Assembly (NCBI GenBank): GCA_010015745.1
Contig: ML978195.1
Coordinates: 62,001 to 126,000 of the forward strand
Length of the DNA stretch: 64,000 nt
Origin: Setomelanomma holmii
Lineage: Eukaryota; Ascomycota; Dothideomycetes; Pleosporales; Phaeosphaeriaceae
Reading direction: 5' to 3'
Shown: piece after piece, positions 12,311-23,500 of the stretch
How positions within the stretch are numbered: the first letter of the stretch is position 1
Layout of the letters: every line of letters starts with the position of its first letter
The notes under the pieces: generated by a model
Told to the model about the DNA's origin: nothing
Databases searched by the model: none
The model's input: the letters and a program-made list of their open reading frames with translations, nothing else
Position numbers and translations under genes: made by a program

Positions 12311-14370
12311 GTCTGTGGACCTCTATCATTCTTCCATGAACAATTCGCAGTGTGCTTACCAAATTCACACAAAGCGCGTTTCGTGGCTCTGTGCTGTTTC
12401 TGATCGAAAGCTGTCAGCACCAACGCACATGTGTGCGGATTGTGTTTCCGCGCAGCCAAGATTGCGCGCTGGCATATGATGTCCTTCTCCCTCTCTAGGT
12501 GGTAAAGCGACCACAATGATAAGAGCCTGCTATACGATGCATGTGTGAACCACCGCACTTTGATGGTAGTCATCAGGATAGTCTGACGGTATATAAACTT
12601 CTCAACCCTCAAGTCTTCGTTTTACTCCTCAGAATCCTGGTACTTTCGTATTCAAAAGCTGCGCACACGTACCATGGTGGCTGTTTGCTGGGCGCAAAAG
12701 CATATGATAAGCTAAACATGCGCGCAGTGGCGAGCTTTGCGCGTCTAGAACAAAATGAAAAGCTGCAATGTCGGTAAGCCAACAATTCGTCAATCTTCGT
12801 GCAAGATGCTCGATGTAATGTAGTCGAAGTATCTAGATTTCGAAGCTGAATGCACTTACATTCTACCAACCCACGTTGATTGTGAGTTTATTCAAAAGTC
12901 GTGACCGCATCGTTGATGTGTTCTCGCCTCCTGCTCCAGAACACGAGAACGTTTCCCTCCATGTGCGCAGTCGCACGAGGCTCGAGCTCTGATGCTGAAG
13001 AATCGTGCCATATGTTCTCTCAACGCTCGAACGAACGGGAAAAAAGCCGTTCGTGACCCCAGTCTCGTGATGTATTTGAGGTTGATGCTCGAGTTGTACG
13101 GTCCGAGGGTTATTCAGGCACTAAGCTATATAAATCTGGCTGCACTCCACAGCCTTGAACTCCATCAATCAACATGCCGAGCATCTCTCTATGCATGGAA
13201 AAGGTAGTAAGCCTGAAAAGTTCCCGACCTCATCTAACAATCTCCTATCATCCAAAACCCACGAGCATGAGTCAAAGGCGAATGTCAAGGTGACCATGGC
13301 TCTCACCTTTTGTCTGGAAGACTTGAACTACGAGTTCCATGCGCGACATTTCGAAGCGGCGCGCTTGAAACCCTGCTGCGCTCGGCCTCATGTCTTCTCT
13401 CCAGAATCAAGGCATGATGACGTTCAAATAGAGCACGGAACAGAACAATGCTGTCCTCGCATTCGCAGCCTTCTTCCATTCCATGAATAGGAAATCCGTG
13501 AACGATGCCATTCATATAATTCTGCACAGTTCACGAGCCTACTTTTTATCATTCACCGTCCATGATCCTGATTCAAAAATGAAGGACCAGATCCGCATGG
13601 TTCTTGCCTCTTGCCCTACAAATCTCCAAGAACAGTCTTTACTTGCAGCGCTGCGAGTCGACCAAATACTTTCCGTCATGCATGGACATTTCCTCTACAC
13701 CTACTTGCCACCAGAGTCAGTCAAAATACAAGAAGCGAAAAAAGATGCTCTGCTTGTAGTCTTTCAAAATAACATTTCAGAGACAGCCATGTGTGCGTCG
13801 ACTCGCGATACTCATATTCAGAGACCTAGGCAGTTGTTCGCTAGAGACTTGTGCAAAGGACTTGTGCAGTGTTTGCAACAAGAGTGATTCCTAATGCGCT
13901 CAATTGCAAAGAGAGCGCTATATGGATGCTTGCGGTTCGTTGACTCAGCTTCTGACACTCATTCAGCATTACCTTGTGTTGAAACGATAGTCGAGCGGCG
14001 CGATGGTCTTGTTTGTCGTACTTTTGTCTCGTTGAAGAGCGCCACGTAGAAAGTTGCCACTCGCAGGCCTCATATATTTTCTTCAAGCGACATTCTCTCA
14101 GACTAGGGATCTATATAAACCCGTAAACTGTCCATTCACTTGCTCCGTCATCAAAGCTCTAGCCCAATGCCAAAATTCACCGCAGGACAACGCATGTCTC
14201 TACGTGGCAGTCCATCTTGATAACCCTCGGAATTGACCTATGTCTCGGGACTCTTCTCGCAGTCCCATAAGCGCGAGTAAACCTTTGTTAGACCAAGATA
14301 TCTTCAATCCAGCCACTGCGACCTAAATCGAGTCGTCGTCAAGTCATGGTAACCACCAAGCGGATTGTTT

Positions 14371-14402
14371 GAAAACTCAATTGAAAACTCAATTGAAAAT
14401 TG
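14371..14402 (+). repeat. Short tandem repeat, 12-bp unit
   Basis: The unit gaaaactcaatt occurs at 14371-14382 and 14383-14394, followed by a partial third copy. It lies in the gene-free island about 40 bases before the TATA core at 14443. Confidence 0.8.
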
Positions 14403-15601
14403 TGCGGTGTTTAGTCACGCCTCAGCAACGATCTTTGAAGTGTATAAATTCCTTTCCGTTGAGATTCTCCTTCTAGAAATAACCTTTGACATCGCTTCCT
14501 CTCTAAAATAGACGTGGGAAGCGCACGATGACTCTTTCGCGCTCTCCTGTTCAATCAAACGAAGCCTGGATGATGTCATGTTTCCCAGATGAATACCGAT
14601 GAGATTGTAATGACCTCGCTCAAAAGATACAGCATTCTGCGACATGAGCACCTCCGCTGGGTCACAATCATCGTATATACCAGATTTGATGAAGATGCAT
14701 GGAGAGCCCAGGTTATTACAGTATATATATTTCGTATCCAGCCATGATCTTCCTCTTCTACCACAACCTCGAGAATGAACCCACTCTGGAAAAAAAATGG
14801 AACGAATTTCACATGGGTCCCAGTCTGCTCTCTAATTCCCAAAAACATCTGGATGACGGCGGCATGCTTTCTGTCGTTCTGAAACATCACGCATCATCTT
14901 TTATGAGCGAAGGGCGCAAGTTCCAAATAATGACCAAGCTTGCGAAAGCGACATCTCCTGAAACGACTAACTGTCGCTTTAGGTGCATTCCAGTTCACAC
15001 GATCCTCAACAAACCCTGGCTTCGAGCTGTAGCAATTCCAAAGCCCAGTGAGCGTGAAATGAGCTATAAAGTATGTAAATCTATCTCACTGCCTGAAACT
15101 TCCTACACTCCACTCCTTGTCATCTAGGTATTGAAAGAGGCCGACTCAACGACACATGTTCTGTCCTCGCGTTGTCCACATCGAGGCACATGAGGTCATG
15201 CACATATCTATAGGACCGCATTCAAAATGCTCCTGATGATCCAAAGATGCGATCGATGTATGTCCATGATACTGCAGAGATATAGGCCGCCTTCTCAGAT
15301 TCCATCTCTATAAGCGCTCATTTTCCGTATACCTTTGAGCCTTGAAAATGTTTTCTTCATTTGGCAGTAGTCAAAGCCTTCGACTCCCTATAATTTGGCT
15401 TACCTAAATCAATTCCGAATGAGATGCCAAACTTGCACCCGTCTATATCCGCGCGTGAAGTCATTTTTATCCCAACCAAACCCCGATTCCCAAATTACGC
15501 ATCTTGCCACATTGCTCACACCATTACCGAAGCCCAGCCCTTTGCCTTTCGCCATTTTTCTTTTACTGTACTGAGTCATCCTCCTCTACACTAGTGACCA
15601 T

Positions 15602-16192
15602 CTATGACTTGCAGCACATCCAACAGACCTGCAGCACATCAGCACAAGCCCATATTGTAGGTGTCCGTAGGTATACTTACACCGCTCTCCTCCGTCTTCC
15701 ATCCCTCTCCACACATCTTAATCGCGTCAGGCATGCACTGTCTGTCGCAAACCTTCGCTACCGAAATCGGTGATGGGAGTGGTACAGGTGTTGGTGAGGC
15801 TATTGGCTTTGGCAGTGGAACGGGTGTTGCGTCAATCTTGCAGCATGTATGACAGTCCTATCGCCACTCTTGGTCAGCAATCTACCCACCATGACTTCTC
15901 CTCCTATTCAGCCACTCCATACCTCTTGACGTCTATTTTCTCGGACACCAAGGGCTGCGGAAAGAGATGAAAAAATGGAAGACTCACGCCCATCTTTACA
16001 TTTTCCTGTACAAGATTAGCATCAGCATTGTCGATTCACAATTGAGAAAGCGTATGATTAACGTACCGATCCCACACCGCACGACTTGACAGGCTCGGAC
16101 ACGCACATTCGCAAGCACGCTCGTAGTTTTTCCGAGCTCGGAGCCGCCGCGGCGCACACAGCAAGAATGGGCAGAGCGAGGAAGAAGCGCAT
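15602..16192 (-). CDS. Small secreted cysteine-rich protein with two tandem six-cysteine modules
   Basis: I do not recognise a named family. Exons on the minus strand: 16192-16067, 16005-15988 (18 nt), 15857-15681 and 15628-15602, giving 115 aa; introns 61, 130 and 52 nt, all GT..AG with tgctaat/ctgac/ctgat branch sites. Residues 1-17 form a signal peptide (MRFFLALPILAVCAAAA). The mature part holds two modules with identical spacing, C-x3-C-x7-C-x11-C-x2-C-C-K, at residues 26-55 and 85-114, joined by a proline-rich linker with two TPVPLP units. The second and third introns fall at the same place in each module, one residue before its fourth cysteine, both in phase 0. This agreement supports both the splice model and an internal duplication. 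Twelve cysteines in the mature chain suggest disulfides and an extracellular, possibly effector- or defence-like, role; that role is inference. Confidence 0.82.
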
Positions 16193-16635
16193 CTTGAAAC
16201 TCTGAGAGAGTTTTCTGGTATCTTGATAAAAGCTGGGGTACAGAAGATAGGATGTACTTGATGAAAGACGAGGAATGTGTAAAGCGATGTCCCGAAACCA
16301 CACTCCGAAGTGTGAAAGGCTTATATACTTTGCATTCCCTCTAAGCTTATCCTCAGCTGCATACCAAGGATACACGTGCTCTGGGCCCAAACCCTTGTGT
16401 CGGGCCACGTACCCCGTAATCCTGGCACGGCGTGTCTGAGAACCTCCTTGATCACAGATTGATGGAGAGATTTTCACGGCTTGAGCTGAAAATACGATCT
16501 CTGGGCAATATATTTTTGATTTGGAGTTACGTCGGTGCGGTCGGTGCGGTTAAACAACATTCCTCCCAGCGTGTGCCACAGATCTTGGCATTTCCGCCTC
16601 TTCCGTCTAGGTAGTCAATTGACGCACCAGGCTGG
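16193..16635. promoter_or_regulatory. Promoter of the Cys-rich secreted protein, with TATA box
   Basis: On the minus strand a TATA box (agtatataag) lies at 16321-16330, about 130 bases before the start codon at 16192. It is followed by a pyrimidine-rich leader with several tc/ct runs. The arrangement resembles the TATA units of the gene-free island at 10.9-15.1 kb. Confidence 0.6.
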
Positions 16636-17753
16636 CTAGAAAATTGCGACTGCGTTGGGAGGGCTAGCTACTCCGCCGGGGACCTGTGCGGTGTTATTAG
16701 CATGTCATTCCATGTGTACCCGTTACCGAGAAGCATTTTCTGCATCGGTAAATGGCGGTTTAGGTCACTCACCTTGAGCGGCACGCTCGAGACAAAACAC
16801 GTGCTGCGACCCAGCTCAACAGCCTTTTCGCACAGCGCTTCTAGATCCCACATTTCGCCAATCATGACGCCCCAACCGCCTAGGAGCCATTGATGTAACA
16901 AGCCGCCACCTTGCATTTCGTTCTCCCAGGTCTCGCCGGCCCAGATTCCGCCGGGCGCGTTGTGCGCACCGACCAAGGGTGACATTTCGAACGATGGAGC
17001 GTCGCCAGCGACGGCCACGAAGCCAGACTCCCAGATCCATTGCGCGACATCTTTGGAAGATTGCACGCCAAGGAAGGTTGGAGGTGCAGTGGCCATGGCT
17101 TTGCGGTCCTCGGTTGCAAGGGCGGTGTAATCGCGCGTAAAACCTGTCCGGAGTAGAAGTAAGTCGCCAGGTCTTGTGGTCACACCAGTTTCCTTCAGCA
17201 TGTCTTTGAGATCTTCGGCGCTGATGTGACTGGCACTCAGCGCGTTGACTTTTTCCTTGCCCTTCTTTTCGAGGTATCGTGGATAGTCGAGGAGTACACC
17301 GCGTGCGGTGATACCACCGGAATGAGCAACGCGGTCAATGCCGATGACTTCGCTCCCTTGGACGTCTTGCTGAGACCTACCACCGTAGTACCGCTTGGCC
17401 TGCTGATATCCGTAATGCCGAAAACCGTCCCACTGACTACTGCTTTGGGTGTTGATGTCAAGGTGATCGTCATTGACAGTGCGTTTGGTTCCATCGGGGC
17501 GGGATCGATTCTCCATTTTCCATCCAAAAGGGGGTCTGCCGAAGGATGGGAAGGAAGGCAGATTGAGGTACCAGTCCAGGCTGACGCGGTCTCCGGACTG
17601 TATTTCCTGTGCTGCTGCTTTCACTGTCTCTTTCGTGATGAGATTGAGCGCCCCTAGTTCATCATCTTTGCCATACAAGCCCCAAGCGTTTCCTGGTGGA
17701 CCATTGTTGTCTAGCGGAAGGTCCGAGAAGGGAGGGCGAGGCGCAGGTGCCAT
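16636..17753 (-). CDS. Cyclase-family hydrolase (kynurenine formamidase-like fold)
   Basis: Member of the putative cyclase family (PF04199), metal-dependent hydrolases related to bacterial kynurenine formamidases; the fungal substrate is unknown. Exons on the minus strand: 17753-16773 and 16683-16636, 342 aa. The 89-nt intron (donor gtgagt, branch gctaat, acceptor gcacag) joins PLK to VPGGVASPPNAVAIF, the usual family C-terminus. Family landmarks: the start block LPPDN-like GPPGNAWGLYGKDDELGALN, the metal-site region NTQSSSQWDGFRHYG, and the later SPLVGAHN. The chosen start (Met at 17753) matches the family; an in-frame Met seven codons upstream (17774) is possible. No cofactor or localisation signal is evident. 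Confidence 0.85.
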
Positions 17754-18146
17754 CTTGGTTGTGTTAAATATCAAGGTATCTGGTTAGCTTGCACGTAATG
17801 TTCTGTTGTACGTCAAGCAATGCTGGTGAGTGCGAAGCATTGTCGAAAGTTCGACCTCGTGACGTATGGTGGGGTAGACAGAAGGTGGGGTTGGTCTTAC
17901 TCTTGCCGACCGATTTGGTAAATCGAGAGCTCCTCCCGAGAACTTGATGCTGTACGGACATGTTATCCGATGTCGACGGTATCCGGTCATGAAAATTGCA
18001 CTCTTCTGAACAACCTTCTTGTCGACCAAGTCATTGAGAAAACGGCACATGTGCTGCTGAAGATTTCCTCCAATCGCACCTGAGCAAATTCAAGTTTTCA
18101 AGTGACGGATGATTGATCTGCGACAATATTCGCAGACTCGAAACAC
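17754..18146. other. Intergenic between cyclase and RabGAP genes
   Basis: About 390 bases between the start of the cyclase gene and the stop of the RabGAP gene, both on the minus strand. Nothing recognisable is seen apart from the presumed cyclase promoter. Confidence 0.4.
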
Positions 18147-20016
18147 TCAGAAGTCGGGACCCATTCCTACACCCCCGCTGCCTCTTGAGTTCGTATTCTT
18201 GAGGTGCGCGCCGCTGCCTTTGAACAGACTTTGCCAGATGAAGGCTTCGCTGAGAAGCAATTCGATGTCCTTTTCAGTCCATTGTCGAGTTGGGAGCGAC
18301 TGCAGAAACATCATGATCTCTTGAAAGTCCATCTTGCGCAGCTCGTGGGACCACTTGACGAGGAAAGCGGCACAGACGTAGAGGTGAAAGGAGGAAAAGC
18401 CATCTTCTTCAGCCTACGCAGTATTAGTTATATGCATCTTGACGAGTTGCGGGTCACTCACGAGGTACGTGTCCCACATCCGTATCGTGTTCTTGACAGA
18501 TATCTCGCGCATTAATAGACAGTTCATCCACCGAAAGCTGAATTGGATGAACTCAACGCCCTCATTCTGTAGGTGCCTGGCCAAGTCGCCATCGATCCTG
18601 GTCGTAAGGTCGCGGAGGTCAGAGACCTGGCGTTGAATGCCAGGTTGATGCGCGATGTAGTTGTCTTGTATGCCGTCAAGTAGCTTTGTGAGGCACCAGA
18701 AAGAGTCTGCTTCAACGGCATCGAGTACCGGTTTTGGCAATTGTCCGGGGTCCATGCCAAACTCGATGTCGGGGTCCGAGATGTAAGCTCCTAGGAAGAC
18801 TTGCCAAAAGGGCGTAACCAAGTCGTTGATGCCTTGCACATAGCCCGACGCTGGATGTCGTATAGCCCATACGTACAGTATTCTCTCAAGCGACCGCTGC
18901 GTTGCCTCGTATTGGTACAAGGGAAGGTGAGGGTTAGTGCGCGGTACATCGATGCTGATTTGATGCCAAATAGCTTCGTCTAGCCCTCGACCTCGCCCGC
19001 GAATTGTCGAAGAATATGATGAGGCACCCGCTATGCCAGCTGCAACTGCGCCTGTGCTGCCCGAAGTTCCCCTCTCAAACGCTTGTCGCACTCCCTCCAG
19101 GTACTCCTTCCTCTTCCTGTCTAGTGTTGCCACTCGTCGTTCGCTGCTCGTTGGCAAGTATCCCAACAAGACCTGCCATGTCATGGCGCGGACTTCAGAA
19201 GGTACTCCCGACCATGCTAGATCTCGAAGATCTGATAGCGAAACCGTGCTTGCTTGCAGTATTCTCTTGAATTTGTTGATCCTCAGTGTGCGTGCGGATT
19301 GCTCCTCTATTTGCTTCGCGGTTGCATTGGCCGGTATTGCGGAATGAGAGATAAGATGCAGCGAGTTTGCAGGATCACGAAGTATCTCTTGATATTGCGG
19401 TCGCAGTATCTTGCCCTCGACCTTCTTCGCGGTGGGGTAGGTGGGTATGCCGCGTTCCTCTGCAATATCGCCGCTGTCTATACCACGCCATGCTATCGAC
19501 CCAGAACTATTTCTCGTACTTGCGGTACCAAGATCCTGTGACCTCTGAGGTTGTTTCCGCCGACCTTTGCGTCGCATGTTTGCTATACTGGGAAGCCCAA
19601 ACTCGTCCTCATCGTCCTCGAACATATCACCCTCGTCCACCTCATCTTCGTCCCAATCATGGTCTGTGTTCCGCAGGAAGCTACTGTAGGTTGCTCGCGC
19701 CGGGCGGGGAGAAGTAGTATTGCGACTGGGGGCGGCGCTCGATTCGCGACTATGCGTAGCTGACGGTGGTGTTCGTGGTCGTGAGTTTGATCCCGAGACG
19801 CTCCTACTCCAATCAGTTTTACACTCTTCTCCCGTATCAAAGATGTCCCTACAAGGAGCTGAAGTTGAGTATGTCGGCGTGTGAATATGCCGCACCGATG
19901 ACTTTCTTGTTCTGCGTTGCGCTTGGTGAATTGGATGTCGTCTTCCAGAAGGGAGAAGCAGACCTAGTAGCACTCTCTTAGCAATTGGACTCCAAGACAC
20001 TCACGTGAGAAGACAT
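18147..20016 (-). CDS. GYP1: Gyp1-type TBC-domain Rab GTPase-activating protein
   Basis: Stimulates GTP hydrolysis by Rab proteins (Ypt1 in yeast) at the Golgi. Certain exons on the minus strand: about 19930-18462 and 18413-18147; the intron between is 48 nt with an actaat branch site and joins DTYL to AEEDGFSSFHLYVCAAF. The N-terminal half is Ser/Pro/Arg-rich with an acidic stretch; the TBC domain starts near LRDLAWSGVPSEVRAMTWQ (catalytic Arg region), continues through YVQGINDLVTPF (the Gln-finger region) and ends with FQEIMMFLQSLPT and LLLSEAFIWQSL. The 5' end is unresolved: the long frame has no ATG, so upstream exons are needed. Candidates are ATG at 20016 (MSSH spliced to SSVRHIH...) or ATG at 20195 (MKKQQQQ) with very short exons between. 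Confidence 0.82.
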
Positions 20017-20546
20017 ACGAAGAACGATCTGTGTGTTTGGGAGCAAGTTGTTAGCTACCCTGGAGGCTATGACGCTTGCTGCAACGGCTTGGAAGGACAC
20101 GAACCGACCTGGACCATTTCCTGTATTACTTGTTAGAAAATTGTATACACTGGACAAAATGGTATATTACGCACCTGCTGCTGCTGTTTCTTCATGGTGA
20201 AGTGTCGAGCAACCCCGCTGTCGTGCGCCGCTCTCAAGGTCACCGCACTGCAACCCTGCGAGCTCTGGCCAAAGCACGTCCCCGTGTCCACCCGCGGCTC
20301 ACCTGCCTGCCAAGACTCAGGCACGGTCGTTCCTTCCCGTTCGTCTCCTCACCTTTGCGTCAAGCTCTTCTCATCACCATCTCTCACCTCAGGCGCAACT
20401 CACCTCTCAACCTTTCTTTTTCCTTGTTCTCTCTTTCTCCACCTTAAGCGTGAAGAAAAGAGACGCGCTTAATTTAATTCTGCCTGGACACCGTACGAGG
20501 CCGCGACTCCTTCACTACAAACCTTTCAGGCCTTCGTGTGTTCAAC
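20017..20546. promoter_or_regulatory. Divergent promoter region GYP1 / HRP1
   Basis: Holds the 5' part of the RabGAP gene, probably including a short first exon near 20195, and the HRP1 promoter. The segment 20380-20460 is strongly C/T-rich, as in many highly expressed fungal genes. No TATA box is obvious on the plus strand. Confidence 0.4.
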
Positions 20547-23500
20547 ATGGCTGATGACAACATTGACGACGACATCTTCGATGATCTGTGAGCATAATTC
20601 CAATATGCGCTCTGCTGCCACTCTCTAAGCCACCTGACTTACACGTGCTAGCTACGATGAAGAACCACCATCCAAGCCCGCAGCTGCGTCACCCGCGCCA
20701 CCTACCGCGCCAGAGCCTGAGAAAGTAGAGCCCGCAAGCGCGCCGGCACCAGAAGCTGCACAGAACGCTGCCGAGAATGGTGCTCAGTCGTGGCAGGCGC
20801 AGCAGGCAGGCGGCGACGATTCCCATATGGATCAGTCAGGCTACAACGGTGGTGGCGGCGAGCAGTCTTACGACAATGCGCCCATGGATGATTACAACTA
20901 TGGTCCCATCAATGTCAAGGAGGACGGGTAAGTAATTGTGCTTTTCATGCAATTTTTGGTGACAGGCGCAACGCAAGGTATAGTATGCTACAGGCACGAC
21001 TTTCGCATGCACAGCATATGGTGTGCGTCCACTGGTGGTGACCGAGACGATTCACTGCTATCTTGCTGCAATCCAACTTACCGAGCCTATGGGGCGGGTT
21101 GGGAGATGAGGCCAACTCGCTACATGGCACATGAAGCCTCGCAACATAAGATGCAAAGTCGTCTCGCTCACTGCCTCTGTTTGGTCACGCGTGCATATGA
21201 GGACTCGCGATATGAGTCTGGCAAGTTGATGGATCAGACCTCCTAGCCACATTGGTCAGAAGACTCGGTGCAGGGTCAACTGGCATTCGGGAATGCAGCC
21301 TCAGGCATACAACGATGCAAAAGATGATTGATGGAAGAAGCTGGGAACTATTAGCCGGCGACACTCTCCAGATCGCCAATCAGTACGCCTTGCGCGAGGT
21401 CTATCGCTGCTTGCTGGAACACTTAGCAAACGCCTTTTGTCGATATATACCTAGGTACTTGATAGTGCGTACCAACAACGCAAGCTGAGGGTAGCCATCG
21501 AGCTGTGAGACGTTCTGCTTGCTCAGACGTCTCCACTCGTGTCCATAGCAGAACACAGACGTTTCAACCGAACAAACTGTGCCTTTGCGGCTACATCTGC
21601 TTGAGCCTCGAATGGCCGATCTGAACATTGGACATTCCGAATCGACTTGATTGGGCAGGCGCCACGAGGTCGACATGTTCGCATCGAGCATGCGGCGTAG
21701 ACGACATTTTCGCTTAGCTTCGACCATGCATTTGCGGCAGCCCGCACTAGGTCGACAACACGGCTGGCACAACTTCATCGCGACGGTCAACATATCTCGC
21801 TCTGAGCTACACGCAACGGCCACGAGAGGTGCTCGGACAACAACGCCAATGTTGCCAGAAGTCATGTTGATGCTTTATTGGGTGCAAATGTCAGGCCTAA
21901 GGACAACCAATACCACGGCCCATACGCCGGACATTACAACTCATCCACAATCGACGGATTCTGTCGCTTCTGATGTTGCGCATCATACACATCATGCATC
22001 ATCACCGCCATTACCAGATTCAGCAGTCCAGTACTCGATCAAGCGCCAGCAGATGCGCACGGCTAGACACAAGGGAGCACCTGTATTTGAGCGATGGAGC
22101 TCGATGGGGCTCTGGAAGCCCCATCGAAACCACACGGTTCATCTACAAACAGAATACTGCTATTCAAACATTACAGAAAACCTGATGTTGCGCCTGCTAC
22201 CGATTTTTGCCTTACTCAAACTAATTACGCGTGGCATCATGTACTGACCACAGTCATAGCAAGATGTTCATCGGTGGTCTCAATTGGGAGACAACAGAAG
22301 GTACATCTTCCCAGGGCTGCAACATTATTCATCCCAGTCGCAGCTACGCTTCAATGCCCGAATCAGAATTGTGCTAACTCTGGTTGCCAGAATCTCTCAA
22401 GGACTATTTCTCACAATTTGGTGAGGTCAGTGAGTGTACGGTCATGCGAGACTCCGCCACAGGCCGCTCGCGAGGCTTCGGTTTCCTCACCTTCAAGGAT
22501 CCCAAGTGCGTCAACATTGTCATGGTGAAAGAGCACTACCTTGACGGCAAGATTGTAAGCCTTTCTGTATGTCACGCAGGCTGACCTACTCACGCATTCG
22601 CAGATCGATCCGAAACGCGCCATCCCAAGAGAAGAGCAAGAACGCACCAGCAAGATCTTCGTTGGCGGTGTCAGCCAAGAAGCCACCGAGACCGACTTCA
22701 CCAACTTCTTCAAGCAGTTCGGTCGAGTTGTCGATGCCACTCTCATGATGGACAAGGAGACTGGCCGGCCTCGCGGTTTTGGCTTCGTCACCTTTGACGG
22801 CGATGCTGCTGTCGACGCCACCCTTCGTCAGCCTCTCCAGATCCTCGGCAAGCCGATCGAAGTCAAGCGCGCTCAACCTCGAGGTAACATGCGCGACGAC
22901 GACGGCGGCGACAAGAAGTTTGGCCGCAACAACAAGTTCAACAACCGGGACAACGGTAACAACGGTAACGGTGGCTACGATAACCAGCAGAACCAGCAGC
23001 AACAAGGCGGCAACGCCGGCATGACTCCCGCCATGATGGCCCAGTACTGGCAGCGCATGCAGCAGTACTTCCAGCAAATGCAACAAAATCTCGCCCAACA
23101 ACAAGCCGGTGGCGGTATGCCCGGCCCCATGGGTCCCATGGGCGGCATGAACCCAATGCAAATGCAACAAATGCAAGCACAAATGATGGGCGGCGGGATG
23201 AACCGCAACACCGGTTCCCCGAACCCGCAAAACATGATGGGCGGCGGTCCCGGCGGCATGAACCCGATGCAAATGCAGCAAATGATGATGCAGCAACAAC
23301 AAGGAGGAAATACAGGTATGATGGGCCCAGGTCAAGCAGGCTCAGGTCCTCGCCCCGCTTACACCCCGCAAGACCAGCTCGCGTTCGAGCAGCAGAAATA
23401 CGAGCAGCAGCAGCAGCGCCGCATGCAGCAGCAGGCTGGCAACTACGGCGGCCCCACCGCCTGGGATGGTATGTATGAGGATATGCCGCAGCCCAACATT

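Larger units (their letters stand above)
10489..15601. other. Gene-free island with an array of TATA-box cores
   Basis: About 5.1 kb with no recognisable protein gene on either strand. TATA-like cores occur at 10911-10917, 11764-11770, 12033-12038, 12304-12310, 12590-12596, 13127-13134, 14112-14119, 14443-14449, 14722-14730 and 15065-15070; most are followed by a C/T-rich stretch and an ATG opening only a short frame. Two units share a 37-base block with few differences (11734-11770 and 12274-12310), and a 15-mer gcacgaggctcgagc occurs at 12132 and 12973. The largest frame after a core is about 126 codons (from 14743) and has no signal peptide or known domain. I infer old, diverged tandem duplications, possibly noncoding transcripts or dead small genes. 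Confidence 0.5.

Noticed and set aside
13155..13490. 111-codon frame after the TATA core at 13127, with a possible small intron
   Set aside because: A spliced model (MPSISLCMEK joined near 13262) stays open but has no signal peptide, domain or repeated structure; kept only as part of the island description.
14699..15127. 142-codon plus-strand frame over a TATA core
   Set aside because: Includes the TATA sequence itself as codons; the part after the core (from 14743) has no recognisable domain.
10489..15601. RIP-mutated transposon as explanation of the island
   Set aside because: CpG dinucleotides remain common and no transposase, reverse transcriptase or terminal repeats are visible.
22586..23335. 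249-codon minus-strand open frame rich in Leu/His/Val
   Set aside because: Antisense to the HRP1 Met/Gln/Gly-rich tail; repeats of the sense codons explain it.
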